Of a stretch of DNA of 64,000 nt, positions 52,131 through 62,852 are shown in pieces. Where the stretch lies: assembly GCA_014058105.1 (NCBI GenBank), contig JACGCM010002535.1:3782001-3846000 (forward strand), in the 5' to 3' direction. The notes under the pieces are model-generated. The model had not been told where the DNA came from, made no database searches, and worked only from the letters and a program-made list of their open reading frames with translations. Numbering within the stretch: position 1 is the first letter of the stretch; each line of letters opens with the position of its first letter. The stretch is from Kingdonia uniflora. Lineage: Eukaryota; Streptophyta; Magnoliopsida; Ranunculales; Circaeasteraceae. A program made the translations under genes and the position numbers.

Positions 52131-52730
52131 TGTAGGGACTTATTCCTCGAGCTATGGGATGCTCGAACTTACTTATCACTCAAGCTCTGGAGTACTCAAT
52201 CTTATCCAGTACCAGACTCACGCATAAACAAACACGTTACAAACACGTTAACAGTTACATATCGACCACGAACTCAAGCAGAACGTGGATCATCCACGAC
52301 AGATGTAAACAAAACAAGTCAACATGCACCTGTCTCCCACGAGCTAACAGTTGCACACTCAACTGCCCATGACTACCCACTTTTAGGAGAACGTGTTCGA
52401 GCACGATGTCAAGCTGAGAACAGGGTCTATAAAAGGGCAGGGCTCCTAAAAAATGAGGGGGCCAAGAGAGATTTTTATACATACAATTATATAATATCTA
52501 GCTATTCAATCTTTAGATTAACTCTTGTAATCAGATTCTCTCACTCTCTCAAGCAATAATACTACTTTCAAAAAATCCTCCACTCGAGGTCGTGGTTTTT
52601 ACCTACTCACAGGTTTTCCACGCTAAATCGCCTGTGTCAAGTGTTCTCTTATTTAATTCTTGACATAGTAGTTCTTGGTATAAGGATCAATTTCAAGCCA
52701 ATTCAAGCTTTACGAAATCTGGTCCCTATA
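52131..52730 (+). repeat. Nested element 5' LTR (600 bp)
   Basis: Starts TGTAGGGACTTATTCCTCG and ends GGTCCCTATA; TCTATAAAAGGGCAG near 52,430 is a TATA-like box. Followed at once by a TGGCGCCGTCTGTGGGAA primer-binding site. Confidence 0.9.
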
Positions 52731-53039
52731 TTTGGCGCCGTCTGTGGGAACCGTACAGTTTTTCTACGTTCTCCAAAGCCACGCTGATATTTAGTAATCA
52801 TATATTCTACCATGGTGTATTCCAGATAACAAGCATCAGGAGTTCAGCATGGCAGCTCCCTAGAGCCTGATCCGTTAGTAGAATTATGAGCAAACATCAA
52901 TGTCGAGACTGAGACTCAGAGTAATATCAACCCCCAGTATCGATCATACTTTGATGTGTGTAATCAACACTGGGGCGATAAAGAAGAGGAAGATGATTGG
53001 AGGAAGCTTCAGATTCAATCTCAACTTCAAATTCTAAAC

Positions 53040-53590
53040 ATTTTTAGCTTTAGCTTTAGCAGCTCAAAGTTATAGTAGCACGAAGTACTATAGCAGCTCG
53101 ATTACTGTAACACGAAGTACTGTAGTAGCTCGAGTACTGTAGCTCAATTTACTATAGCACGAAGTTACTTCAGCTCGAAGTTACTGTAGCTGTTGTTCTG
53201 AATTACTAAAAGGAAATGGGAAAACTAATTACAGGCTTTCTTTACAAATTATTTCTACACTTTAGCCTTCTTTCAGCCTTAGCCCATATTTCAGCTTTAG
53301 CTCGCATTCAGCTTTAGCTCATTTTCAGCTTTAGCTCATTTTCAGGTTTAGCTCGCTTTCAGTTTTAGCTCATTTTTAGCTTTAGCTCATTTTCAGTTTT
53401 AGCTCTTTTTCAGCTTTAGCTCTTTTTTAGCTTTAGCTCTCTTTCAGCTTTAGCTCTCTTTTAGCTTTAGCTTATTTTTAGCTTTAGCTCACTTTCAGTT
53501 TTAGCTCATTTTAAGCTTTAGCTCATTTTAAGCTTTAGCTCTCTTTCAGCTTTAGCCCTTATTTAACTTTAGCTCGAGCAACTTAGCTCG
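53040..53590. repeat. Minisatellite arrays in the nested element
   Basis: From 53,042 to about 53,195 a short motif (CACGAAGTACTGTAG with an AGCTCGA link) repeats several times. From about 53,266 to 53,590 a roughly 20-bp unit TTTCAGCTTTAGCTCATT repeats about sixteen times with substitutions. Confidence 0.85.
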
Positions 53591-53611
53591 ATTTCTTCAG
53601 CTCTCCTATCC

Positions 53612-54220
53612 AATATGGTATCAAGGCATAGATAATACTAGCCGAACCCCTGAGGATACTCATATATCCGAAGGCGGGGGCCATAACGAACCTCTTAGCC
53701 TGAAGATAACAAACCTAAAGCACGAGTGAAGAAAAAACTTGCTCGCTGCCGCTAAGCTCTAACATCCAACATTGGTATCAAGGTATAGATGATACTAGCC
53801 GAACCCCTGAGGATACTCATACATCCGAAGGCGGGGGCCATAACAAACCTCTTAGCCTGAAGATAACAAGCCTAAAGTACGAGTAAGGAAAAAACTTACT
53901 CGCTGCCGCTAAGCTCCAGCATCCAACATTGGTATCAAGGCATAGATAATACTAGCCAAACCCCTGAGAATACAAAACCTCCGGGGCTGGGGCCATTAAG
54001 AGCCTCAGCCTGCGGGATCTGGCCTAAAGCATGAGTAAGACGTTGCTCGCTGCCGATAAGCCCTGCTCTCCAATATGGTATCAAGGCATAGATAATACTA
54101 GCCAAACCCCTGAGGAAAGACATATTTGAGGCAGAGGCCATAAAGAACCTCTTAACCTGCGGTGACCGCCTAAAGTATGAGCAAAGATAATACTAGCTCG
54201 TTACCACTGAGCCCCCCCCC
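53612..54220. repeat. Four tandem units of about 157 bp in the nested element
   Basis: Each unit begins GGTATCAAGGCATAGATAAT (starts at 53617, 53774, 53931 and 54077) and continues with ACTAGCC-AACCCCTGAG, a GGGGCCATAA segment and CTCGCTGCCGCTAAGC. Spacing is 157, 157 and 146 bp; later units are more diverged. Confidence 0.85.
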
Positions 54221-54607
54221 CCTAAGTCCAACGGTTAAAGTACAGGTAATACTTACTTCTGCACCCGCGGGCTTATTCTAATTCGAAGGGTAAAACTAGA
54301 GAACACATTACTGCAGGTCAAACTTTCATTCAATAATCAGCAGTGGAGCACCACAACAGCGATGAATGGTGATTGGTCTCCCTCCTATTTATATACAGGA
54401 AAGTACTCAATACATGTTGTTCCCAATACAACCATTATTCGCATCAGTCAACACGTGCATCAATCGCTCGTCAAAGATATTAAATACAGTACAGTCATCA
54501 GTACAGACGTCACATTTTCCAAGCAACCACTTACATTAGCATGGTATTCCAGATTCTCAGTGATTTCTCAACTAAAGTCACTCGTGACTTCAGTTGCGAG
54601 GGGCGAT

Positions 54608-55209
54608 TGTAGGGACTTATTCCTCGAGCTATGGGATACTCGAACTTACTTATCACTCGAGCTCTGGAGTACTCGATCTTATCCAGTACCAGACTCACGC
54701 ATAAACAAACACGTTACAAACACGTTAACAGTTACACATCAACCACGAACTCAAGCAGAACGTGGATCATCCACGACAGATGTAAACAGAACAAGTCAAC
54801 ATGCACCTATCTTCTACGAATTAGCAATTATACACTCAACTGCCCATAACTACTCACTTTTAGGAGAACGTGTTCGAGCACGATGTCAAGCTGAGAACAG
54901 GGTCTATAAAATGGCAGAGCTCCTAAGGAAAGAGGGGGCCAAGAGAGATTTCTATACATACAATTATTTGATATTTAGCTATTCAATCATTATATTAACT
55001 CTTGTAATCAGATTCTCCCACTTTCTTAAGCAATAATACTACTTTCACAAAATCCTCCACTCGAGGTCGTGGTTTTTACCTATTCACAGGTTTTCCACGC
55101 TAAATCCCCTGTGTCAAGTATTATCTATTATTTAATTCTTAACATAGTAGTTATTGGTGTAAGGATTGATTTCAACCCAGTTCGAGCTTTACGAAATCTA
55201 GTCCCTACA
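54608..55209 (+). repeat. Nested element 3' LTR (602 bp)
   Basis: TGTAGGGACTTATTCCTCG to GTCCCTACA, matching 52131-52730 with scattered substitutions; GTATC follows at 55210-55214. The 224-codon open frame over it is not a gene. Confidence 0.9.
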
Positions 55210-55720
55210 GTATCGCCTCGCCTTGCAATTATACAATTGTCAGAAAAGTTTTTGATATGGGGTATTACCTAGCGGATGGCATAAACCCCAAATGGGGAAT
55301 ACTTTTCCAAACCATATCCAATCTAGTTACAGTGAAGAAAAAATTATTTGCTCAATAACAAGAAAGTTATTAAAAAGATGTAGAACAGGCATTTGGGATT
55401 TTACAATCACGGTTCAATATTATAAAAAATTCGGTTAAATTGTGGAAACCCGAGGTTTTAAACAATGTCATGAAGGTGTGTGTGATAATGCACAATATGA
55501 TCGTCGAAGAGGAATGAGGTTCATTCCCATCATACTTAGACTGCAATCCGGCCGATCCCTCAACTATCGAAGGCGAACGGTTTAATATTGTACACGAACG
55601 CGGAACAATAGAATTTTTTATATTAAAAATAAAGCACATTCAAAGTCGAGAACTGCACTTTGATCTAAAGGATGATCAAATCGAGCATTTGTGGGCTGTG
55701 AAGGGAAATCTTCAAACCTA
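55210..55720 (+). pseudogene. PIF/Harbinger transposase, 3' part
   Basis: After the second GTATC the transposase frame resumes with LADGI, KWG-LF-TISN, VTVKKKLFAQ, then KDVEQAFGILQSRFNI, KLWKPEVLNNVMKVCVIMHN, a TGA after VEEE, and ends with KDDQIEHLWAVKGNLQT (stop about 55,718). The third catalytic acid (Glu of VEQAFG) is kept. With the 51,304-52,130 part it makes a roughly 430-codon transposase, the usual size for Harbinger. Confidence 0.85.
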
Positions 55721-56020
55721 GTACTCTGTTTCTTGTATTATCTGAGTGTTCTTAATGTAATTTAATGTTTCTTATCGTACAAGTTTTTGATATTGTATTA
55801 GTCTTGAATTTTTTTTAACACAATATTCTCAAAAATAAACATTTTGAAAACAAGATTACATTCTTCAATAGCAAAGTACATTATTCAAACGATTATATTA
55901 TTGGAAGTTAAACTATATTCTTGGAAAGAAAACTTCTATATACAACAAAGTTAAATTGTATTTCATCACCACTTCAAGTACCTGGTCCGCCACTCTTGGC
56001 TAAACGTTCCATAACCTCAG
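55720..56020. other. AT-rich intergenic gap between transposase and ORF1 3' ends
   Basis: Short, AT-rich; probably shared 3' untranslated DNA of the two convergent genes. Confidence 0.4.
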
Positions 56021-56021
56021 C

Positions 56022-57435
56022 TTACCTTTGCAGATAGTATAGCAATTGCTGTCCAAAAAGATTACTCAGGTCTTTATCCATGATTTTGTGATCTTCCCTT
56101 GCTTGATCCAAATATATTTTGGCTTGCCATTGTTGATTTTCTTCCGCTCTTCTTCCTTCATTTTCTACTTTCGCTTGTCTTTTCTCCAACCGTAGTTCAC
56201 CCAGCATTGTTTGGATACCGCTACCAGATGCAACAGCACCATCCAAGGCTTTTTGTGTTGCAAGGTTTTTTCTAAAGAGTTTTTGGCCGATAGGCCTACT
56301 TCCACCCTTATACAGTGAACCATCTAACTTAGAATTTTGGCCCGCGAATTGAGGTGCAGGTAGGTCATCGGGGTCCTTCAATAGATTGTTTGGTCCGACC
56401 GAGTTCCCCTGAGAAAAATTGTCTGATGTTCTCCTAGCTACATTTCTTGGCAAATTCCTCGCATGGTTCAACCCATCATCCCTTAGGCTGGCCCATTGCG
56501 GTTCTCGCGCCAAAATTTTATACGCTTAACGGTGTTTGAAGTCATTGTCGTCATTCATACCTTGATAGATCTTATGAGCATCGTTTTTCTACAATTTGTA
56601 AAATTATCAAATACAAATAAATAACGTGTATATCCAAGATAAATAAACGAAATTAAGTTAAAGGAAATTAGAACGTACCCGATCTTTATCGGTTTTCCCG
56701 TTATTGTGCCAAAATTGTACTTGAGCAACTATCCCCTTTTACACCACACATTATGCATTAAGGCGATACCACTGAGCTTTGGTCGACCCACTTGATCGCT
56801 TTGTGGGACACTCGGGGTCTCTGTTAAAGGCAATGTTGACATTTTAATAGAAAGTGAAACCCTTTATGCGGCCCACTGTCTAAACAGAAGTTGTTACCCA
56901 TGCCCTAGCAAGATACGTGAAGTCTGCATCCATCCAATGCAGTTCAACGTCATCCATCTCATCCAAAAACTTGGCATCTTCTGGCACTTGCACGCTTTGC
57001 CTTTGTTTTGCGGGTGCCTTTTTCTTTCTTCCTTTTCCTTATTCTTTCTTGGTCGCCACCACTTCAATATGTATTGATGCATTGATTGTGATGAGTAGAT
57101 TTACCATAGAATAGGTAGTTCTGAAAGTAATTTAGAGGTTGAAAACTTTGAGGTTGAGTTAGCGGATAGGTTTAATAGTACGGGATAGACGCTTGAGATT
57201 GCGGTTGAGAGAGTATAAATGGATTTTGATATAATTCTCCGAAGGTATCACCTTGCGACATGGTAAATGAAGGTGGGGTTTGTGATTGGAATTGAGGTTG
57301 GAATTAAGATAAGTTGTGGTAAAGGTATGGAGTGAATTGTGATGATGGGTGTTAAGGGAATGGTGTTGAAGGTGGGTTAAGGGAGGATGGGGTCGACGGT
57401 GTGGAGTTATTAATGCTGGTGCAGGAGTTCGCCAT
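56022..57435 (-). pseudogene. PIF/Harbinger ORF1, Myb/SANT-like with NAM-associated-type C-terminus
   Basis: From a start MANSCTSINN (57435) the minus strand gives a Ser/Pro/Gln-rich head, SQGDTFGELYQNPFIL, then FLDEMDDVELHWMDADFTYL and ARAWVTTSV, GRIKGFTFY, CPTKRSSGS, AQWYRLN (Myb/SANT-like domain) and, from about 56,530, AYKILAREPQWASLRDDGL and ELRLEKRQAKVENEGRRAEE, a helical tail. ORF1 in PIF/Harbinger elements is a Myb-like DNA-binding protein that imports the transposase. Stops lie near 57,385, 57,120 and 56,860. It is convergent with the transposase. Confidence 0.7.
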
Positions 57436-57544
57436 TTGGGGAGAGCGTAGATGCTCTCCTCTATACTCTGCAATTAGGTTTGGGATAGAAGAGGGAGCCA
57501 GGGGAGCTTACCCAAGCTTTATGGATAAGTGGTGCTCCATTTAC

Positions 57545-57600
57545 AGCGTGGTGTTTTTTTTACCACCCAAAAAATCCGAGCGGTAAAAAGAACACTGCCA
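57545..57600. repeat. Palindrome family, copy 3
   Basis: GTGTTTTTTTTACC, an intervening segment, then GGTAAAAAGAACAC. It is about 160-210 bp inside the right end and upstream of ORF1, mirroring copy 1 at the left. Confidence 0.7.
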
Positions 57601-57840
57601 AACTCTTTTCTTCTTTTTTTGAGCTCCTCAAAGTTAGTTAGGTTCTAACACGTCCAGCTAGCAAACCCTAACTCAAATTGGCATTGTTGGGAGGCTAAAA
57701 TTTTAGGTTTGGGCTTGGGCTTGGGTTGGCAAACCCAAACCCTGCTAGAGATGCTCTAACTAACTTGAGCTTCTATTAAGAATTGGATTAGTACTCCTAG
57801 TTATAATAGAAGTAGTATTACTCCTGCATGTTTTGTTATA

Positions 57841-57845
57841 AATAC
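57841..57845. repeat. Target-site duplication AATAC, left copy
   Basis: Precedes the LTR start TATTGGGGGAACC; repeated at 61434-61438. Confidence 0.85.
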
Positions 57846-59562
57846 TATTGGGGGAACCGGGCAGAATACATCCCCCACGCGCAATTTCGCTTTATCTGTT
57901 ATCCTCATGGCATACAAATAATCAACTAAGAAACATAGACACAATAATTTATGCACATATAATACAAGATTTACTAGAGGCTCACCCTAAGGCTACTCCC
58001 CATCACCAAGCAAGAAATTCACTATGTATTCAAGTTCAATTATAAGCTCTCTAAAGATTCCAACGAACATGAAATTCTCTAATCTCATAATACCCTCACA
58101 TAGATTTACAAGAGATGAAGAAAAAATATATATCCATCAAGAACCCGAAGATTACCTCAACAAAGACCATGCATACCTTCTTCTTGAAACCATTAAATCT
58201 TCACTCTTCCTTGATTTCCCCTCTTAGCAAATAAGATGTACTTCCCATCTCGCCATCAAATCCCCAAAGTGAAAACCCTCCACCTTCTTCCTTGTAAAGA
58301 CCAACTCTTTACAAGGTACTACAGTAGGGGCCAAGTTTCGTAGAAGGGAAACTAGCTCTTGCACCGCTGGATTATCCTCGTATAGAGGTTTGTGAGTATC
58401 TAATATAATAGTAAACGACACTAATATACTAACACACTTGCGTGGAGTCCTAGAATGGGATGCTTTATGACCTCTAGCAAAGATTTTTAAGAGAATTGTT
58501 ATATATATTGAAGGTATTCAAAGGTTTGAACTGTGGGGAATTACAGAGTCCTAGAATGGGATGCTTTATGACCTCTAGCGTATTCAAAGGTAATCTGCTA
58601 AGGCTTTGTGGGAGAGTTTTTCTAACCACTTCCTAGTGCCTCTTCCCTCCTATTTATAGGATATAGAAAGGGATTATTCACCACGGGGATCAAGATACAT
58701 GCATATCCTCTGGGGACAACTGACTTGTACCCAGAGTCTGTTCTGACACTGTAGCTGTCGATTCTGACATCGTAGCTATTGGTTCTGACACTGTGTTTGT
58801 TGGATCTGGCACTGTAGTTGTCGAGCGGCTTGTTTTTATATTCTGTCTAGTGATCTGGTTGCCTGATATGTCTATATTCAACCATGTATGACCATGGTCG
58901 AAGTATTTTCGGGTATTGATGCGGTGTTCATACGCTGCTCATCTATCTACGACTATAGCGGTTGGCTTCGATGGTTCCTTCAAGTGTTCGATTAGTCTCG
59001 GAAGACTTCGTGGACATAGCTATCATCTTACTGGGCTTCAGACCTCTTGGTAGGCTTTGATGTGGCCTTCAAGAGTTCGATTGGAGCTAGAAGGCTATGA
59101 GTAGGCTACTACAACCACAGAGGCTACATTTCTTCCAGATTTCATATCAGGTTTCTACAAACCCTATAGGTCCCTTTTATAACCAAAGAAACCTAAAACC
59201 TATTCATACATGAATTAGGAGTTTCCAATACTTATCATACTTGAAGTAGAAGTATTCCAAAACAAGAAAATACACCCAAAAGGGTAAAAAAAATGTCCAA
59301 AAGATAGTCCTACTTCGAGTACAACTCGAACTAAAATTTGGTGCCCAAATCTGCCTCGAGTTTCACACCAACTAAATAAGCTGATTAGAACCTTTGATCC
59401 AACAATCTAATCGATAATCCATCAGTTGTTCTAGCTTGGTATCGACGATACCTACAACTTTTATTCTTTGGTATTTTGCATCAAACCAATGCCTTGATCA
59501 CCATAATAAGATATAATTTTTTTCAATCCATTTTCTTCAGTTTTGAGCCGCAAATACTAATA
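57846..59562 (-). repeat. Non-autonomous element 3' LTR (1,717 bp with internal insertion)
   Basis: Corresponds to 60495-61433 but is about 780 bp longer because of an insertion at roughly 58,318-59,118. It ends CAAATACTAATA, and ATCTCCACCTTGG (the complement of a polypurine tract) follows. Confidence 0.85.
58318..59118. mobile_element. Insertion in the 3' LTR of the LARD-like element
   Basis: Absent from the partner LTR. It carries a 34-bp direct repeat (GTCCTAGAATGGGATGC...) at 58,447 and 58,549, and four tandem units of about 27 bp (GACACTGTAGCTGTCGATTC) at 58,742-58,830, with CCTATTTATAGG near 58,650. A short repeat TACTAC borders it on both sides, a possible duplication. Family unknown; no coding. 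Confidence 0.5.
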
Positions 59563-60494
59563 ATCTCCACCTTGGAATAAAAACCGCAATTCATGTCTTC
59601 ATTGACCATCCATAGTACGAACAAACCCATCAACAAAACCGCTAAACTTGTTTACTTCGTATCCACTACCCACGATCAAAATCTTCTCTTACCCAAAACT
59701 GGATACCTTCGTCAAAACCAACGAACATCCATTAGTTTATTTTCTCTCCGTTATAAACCATGCTTCTGAGCTTGCTCCACCTGCAGCCATGAAACTATAC
59801 TACTCCAACTTTTAATTTGAACACAACTCCATAAGTACCATGAAGTCCACCCCAAAACTCCATCATAGAGAAGAGCCTCTGAAATAGTGATTTTATCCGT
59901 ACTAATGAAATCACACAATTTGGCCTATACCAGCAAAATCAAAACCAATGTATTTTAATTTAGAAAGGAAAAAAATTAAACACAACACAATAACCCGGCC
60001 ATGTCTGACAAACCTTCTAACTGTTTGCTACAAACCTAGAGTCTCCGCACATAGACACACTTTCACTTTGTCACCACATGAACCATAACTTGCGACAATG
60101 ATCCATAAAAGTTGTGACCCGCTAATTTAGTAATCAGCCGTGGTAAATAACTTAAGGTGTCACCCCGATTACCAAAATTAGCAAACATCAGAATTAGATA
60201 AAAAAAATATCACTCTTACCGAACTTTGGAAGATTTTGCTGGAACCGCTCCACCTTGAACAAAGTACCACGTTCAAGCCTTTCTCACAACATAAACCATG
60301 TTGCCATGCTTGTATACAATATTGTTTTCATCTAAATCTCTTTCTTCCAAACTTTACCGCTTAAGAAAACCATGTATCCAAAATAACTAAAACCAAATCC
60401 ATCTTTAAAAAATCAACTATCCAACTTAACTATCGAACCCATAAATCTTCAAGAACTATAATCCCAAGGTCTTAACCTTAGCTCTAATACCAAT

Positions 60495-61433
60495 TGTTAG
60501 GGGATCCAGGCATAATACATCCCCCACGCAAAATTTGGTTTAATCCATTATCCTCATGGCATACATATAATTAACCAAGAAATATAAACATAATAATTCA
60601 TGCACACATAACACAAGATTTATTGGAGGTTCACCCTAAGGCTACTCCCCACCGCCAATTAAGTAAGAAATTTACTATGTATCTAAGTTACATTACAAAC
60701 TCTCAAGAAATTCCAACGAACATAGAATTTTCTTATCTCATAATACCCGAAGATTGCCCAAAGTTTACCTCAAGAGATAAAGAAACTAAAGATCCATCAA
60801 AAACCCGAAGATTGCCTCAACAAAGACCATTTTGCATACCTTCTTCTTGAAACCCTTCAATCTTCACTCTTCATTGATTTCCTATCTTAGCAAACAAGAG
60901 GTACTTCCTATCTCATCATCAAATCCCCAAAGAGATAACCCTCCACCTTCTTTTTTGTAAAGACCAACCCTTTACAAGGTCTACCACAGAGGCTACATCT
61001 TTTCTAAATTTCAAATCAAGTTTCTACAAACCTCATAGGTCCTTTTAATTTATAACCAAAGAAACTTAAAACCTATTCCTAGATGAATTAGGAATTTCCA
61101 ATACTTATCATACTTAAAATAGAAGTATTCCAAAACAAGAAAACACACCCAAAATGGCCAAAAACGTCCAAAAGATAGTCATATTTCGAGTACAACTCGA
61201 ACTCAAATTCGGTGCTCGAATTTGCCTCGAGTTCTACACCAGCAGACTAAACTAATTATAACTTCTAATCCAATAGTCTGATCGTTGATTCGTCGATTGC
61301 TCTTGCTTCGTATCGACGATACCTAAACCTTGCGTTCTTTGACATTTTGTATCAAACCAACGCCTTGATCACCATAGTAATATATTTATGTTTTTAATCC
61401 ATTTTCTTCTGTTTTGAGTCACAAATACTAACA
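60495..61433 (-). repeat. Non-autonomous element 5' LTR (939 bp)
   Basis: TGTTAGGGGATCC to AATACTAACA; inverted ends TGTTAG/CTAACA. Homologous to 57846-59562. Confidence 0.85.
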
Positions 61434-61438
61434 AATAC

Positions 61439-62850
61439 AACCTCCCTCCTCTTCAACCTTTCACCTAACACCCTCTTCTGTTGCAACACATGAACTTGAG
61501 AAGAGAGTTCTGAGACCCAAATTGTCTCCTAATGGGAACAAAATATCAACCATATTACACTTTGATTTATATTTAGTTAAGTCATTATTTTACTTAATAA
61601 GTAATAACTAAAGAATATTTATGGTAAATGCAAGTTTACCATAATTAAAGTGCATTACGGCTTAAAAGCAATGCGTTAAAACTATTTCCAATAGTGATGT
61701 GGGGTCGGGTGGATTTGAAGACGCGTGTTTTTCATTAGCTGAATTATTGGAAATAAAAGAAGAATTCAAAGGCCGTAATACTTGAAGGAATTGATATATA
61801 TATGCATTAAATACTACTTGTAGTCTTACTATTTGGAATGTTTTTACATTTGTGTATGACTTTTGACACCTTACCCTTCGCTTATAAAAGAGTGGCATAT
61901 GTTATGTTGAAGAGGAATCATCGGGAGGGAAGAGTATTAGGAGAGCTTGAAAGTTAGAAGCTTGGAGAGGAGAAAGCATCATCTTTAAGAGAGAAAATAA
62001 AGGATAGGAAGAGATTTTATAATTAGAGTTAACTTAGAGTTTAATAATCGTCGATTATATATTTCAGAGCCAAAGTGGAGAGCATCATTTTGTATGTAAG
62101 TGTTTAATTATCAGCATATTAATGAAATCTATATTTTCTCTTACATGCATTCTTGATCTTAACATGCTTGGCTAAACCTCACTAAGGGTGAGGATGAAGC
62201 CACCACTAGTATATATTTAGTTAAGGTAATTAACAGGGATGTATTTCTTATGTTTAACCTTCTATATTAGCTAGAATTTATATTAATATCTCATGTCTTC
62301 TTTATAAAAAGAATTTATGAGATATATTTTGTAAACTAGTTAAACTAGTTTGGGATCTTAACCACGATTATGTTTATTAATATTATGTCATTTAAAGTAT
62401 GATATTGATTAACATAGTATGCTTAGTTTAAGTACTTTGATACTATATGTTTTCCATACATGCTTAATTTACATTTGATGTTTTAAACAAATCTACATTT
62501 TAAAAAGATAAAACAAATCGACATCAAGGTCGTTAAAACTCGTTATTCCTATTGAGCATTTCATGATTATATATTTAATTAATATATGTTAATGGTGGTG
62601 AATTCCAAGTCCCTTAGCCTTTTATTATTCGAATTAAAACTTTTGCTATTAAGAGACTTTGTTTAGATAATTACTTGTAATATGAAAACTAGACTAGAAA
62701 GATAATGAAATTTGCATAGTCATTGTGGATTCGACCACACTTGCCCTATACATGTTTCAAACGAATCATGCACTTGCGACTATAATTTTAAGACATCATC
62801 TCCTACAGTTGAATAAGAAGAAGAAAGAATCGATTAAGAAAGGTTTTCTA
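61439..62850. other. AT-rich stretch with LTR/promoter-like features
   Basis: CTTATAAAAGAG at 61,881-61,892 is TATA-like. The block 61,860-62,200 and the GTGGATTCGACC-type motif near 62,727 resemble pieces of plant LTR-element DNA, but no LTR pair or target duplication was seen. No gene is called. Confidence 0.4.
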
Positions 62851-62852
62851 GG

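Larger units (their letters stand above)
52131..55209 (+). mobile_element. Non-autonomous LTR retrotransposon nested in the Harbinger transposase
   Basis: LTRs of 600 and 602 bp, 9-bp inverted ends (TGTAGGGAC/GTCCCTACA) and a perfect GTATC duplication define a 3,079-bp unit. The PBS TGGCGCCGTCTGTGGGAA (52733-52750) is the type common in Ty3/gypsy Tat/Ogre-like elements. The 1.88-kb interior has no gag or pol; it is made of tandem repeats (53,040-53,590 and 53,612-54,220). GCGAGGGGCGAT before the 3' LTR is a polypurine tract. It must have been moved by proteins of an autonomous relative. Confidence 0.9.
47744..57756. mobile_element. PIF/Harbinger-type transposon complex with PMD gene and nested LTR element
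   Basis: The right end reads CTGCTAGAGATGCTC (57742-57756) followed by TAA, i.e. a Harbinger-like terminal repeat GAGCATCTCTAGCAG with the family's 3-bp TWA target duplication. Two left ends are possible. GAACAACTCTAGTAG at 47744, preceded by TAA, matches the right repeat at 12 of 15 bases and gives a matching TAA duplication. GAGTATTTCCAGCC at 51011, preceded by TTA, matches the usual Harbinger GAGCATCTCCAGCC at 12 of 14. The first would include the PMD gene as cargo. Transposase (plus) and Myb-like ORF1 (minus) lie convergently, as in other PIF/Harbinger elements. Both are dead, and a 3.08-kb LTR element splits the transposase. Confidence 0.65.
57846..61433 (-). mobile_element. Non-autonomous (LARD/TRIM-like) LTR retrotransposon
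   Basis: Perfect AATAC duplication, LTRs of 1,717 and 939 bp, and a minus-strand PBS ATTGGTATTAGAGC at 60,481-60,494. The 0.93-kb interior has no gag or pol. The same interior occurs, inverted, at 38,122-39,013, so this is a multi-copy family dependent on an autonomous Copia relative. Confidence 0.85.

Noticed and set aside
52035..55036. Two long plus-strand ORFs (52035-52559 and 54362-55036) as genes
   Set aside because: They run across LTR sequence and, in the first case, fuse the transposase frame to the LTR.
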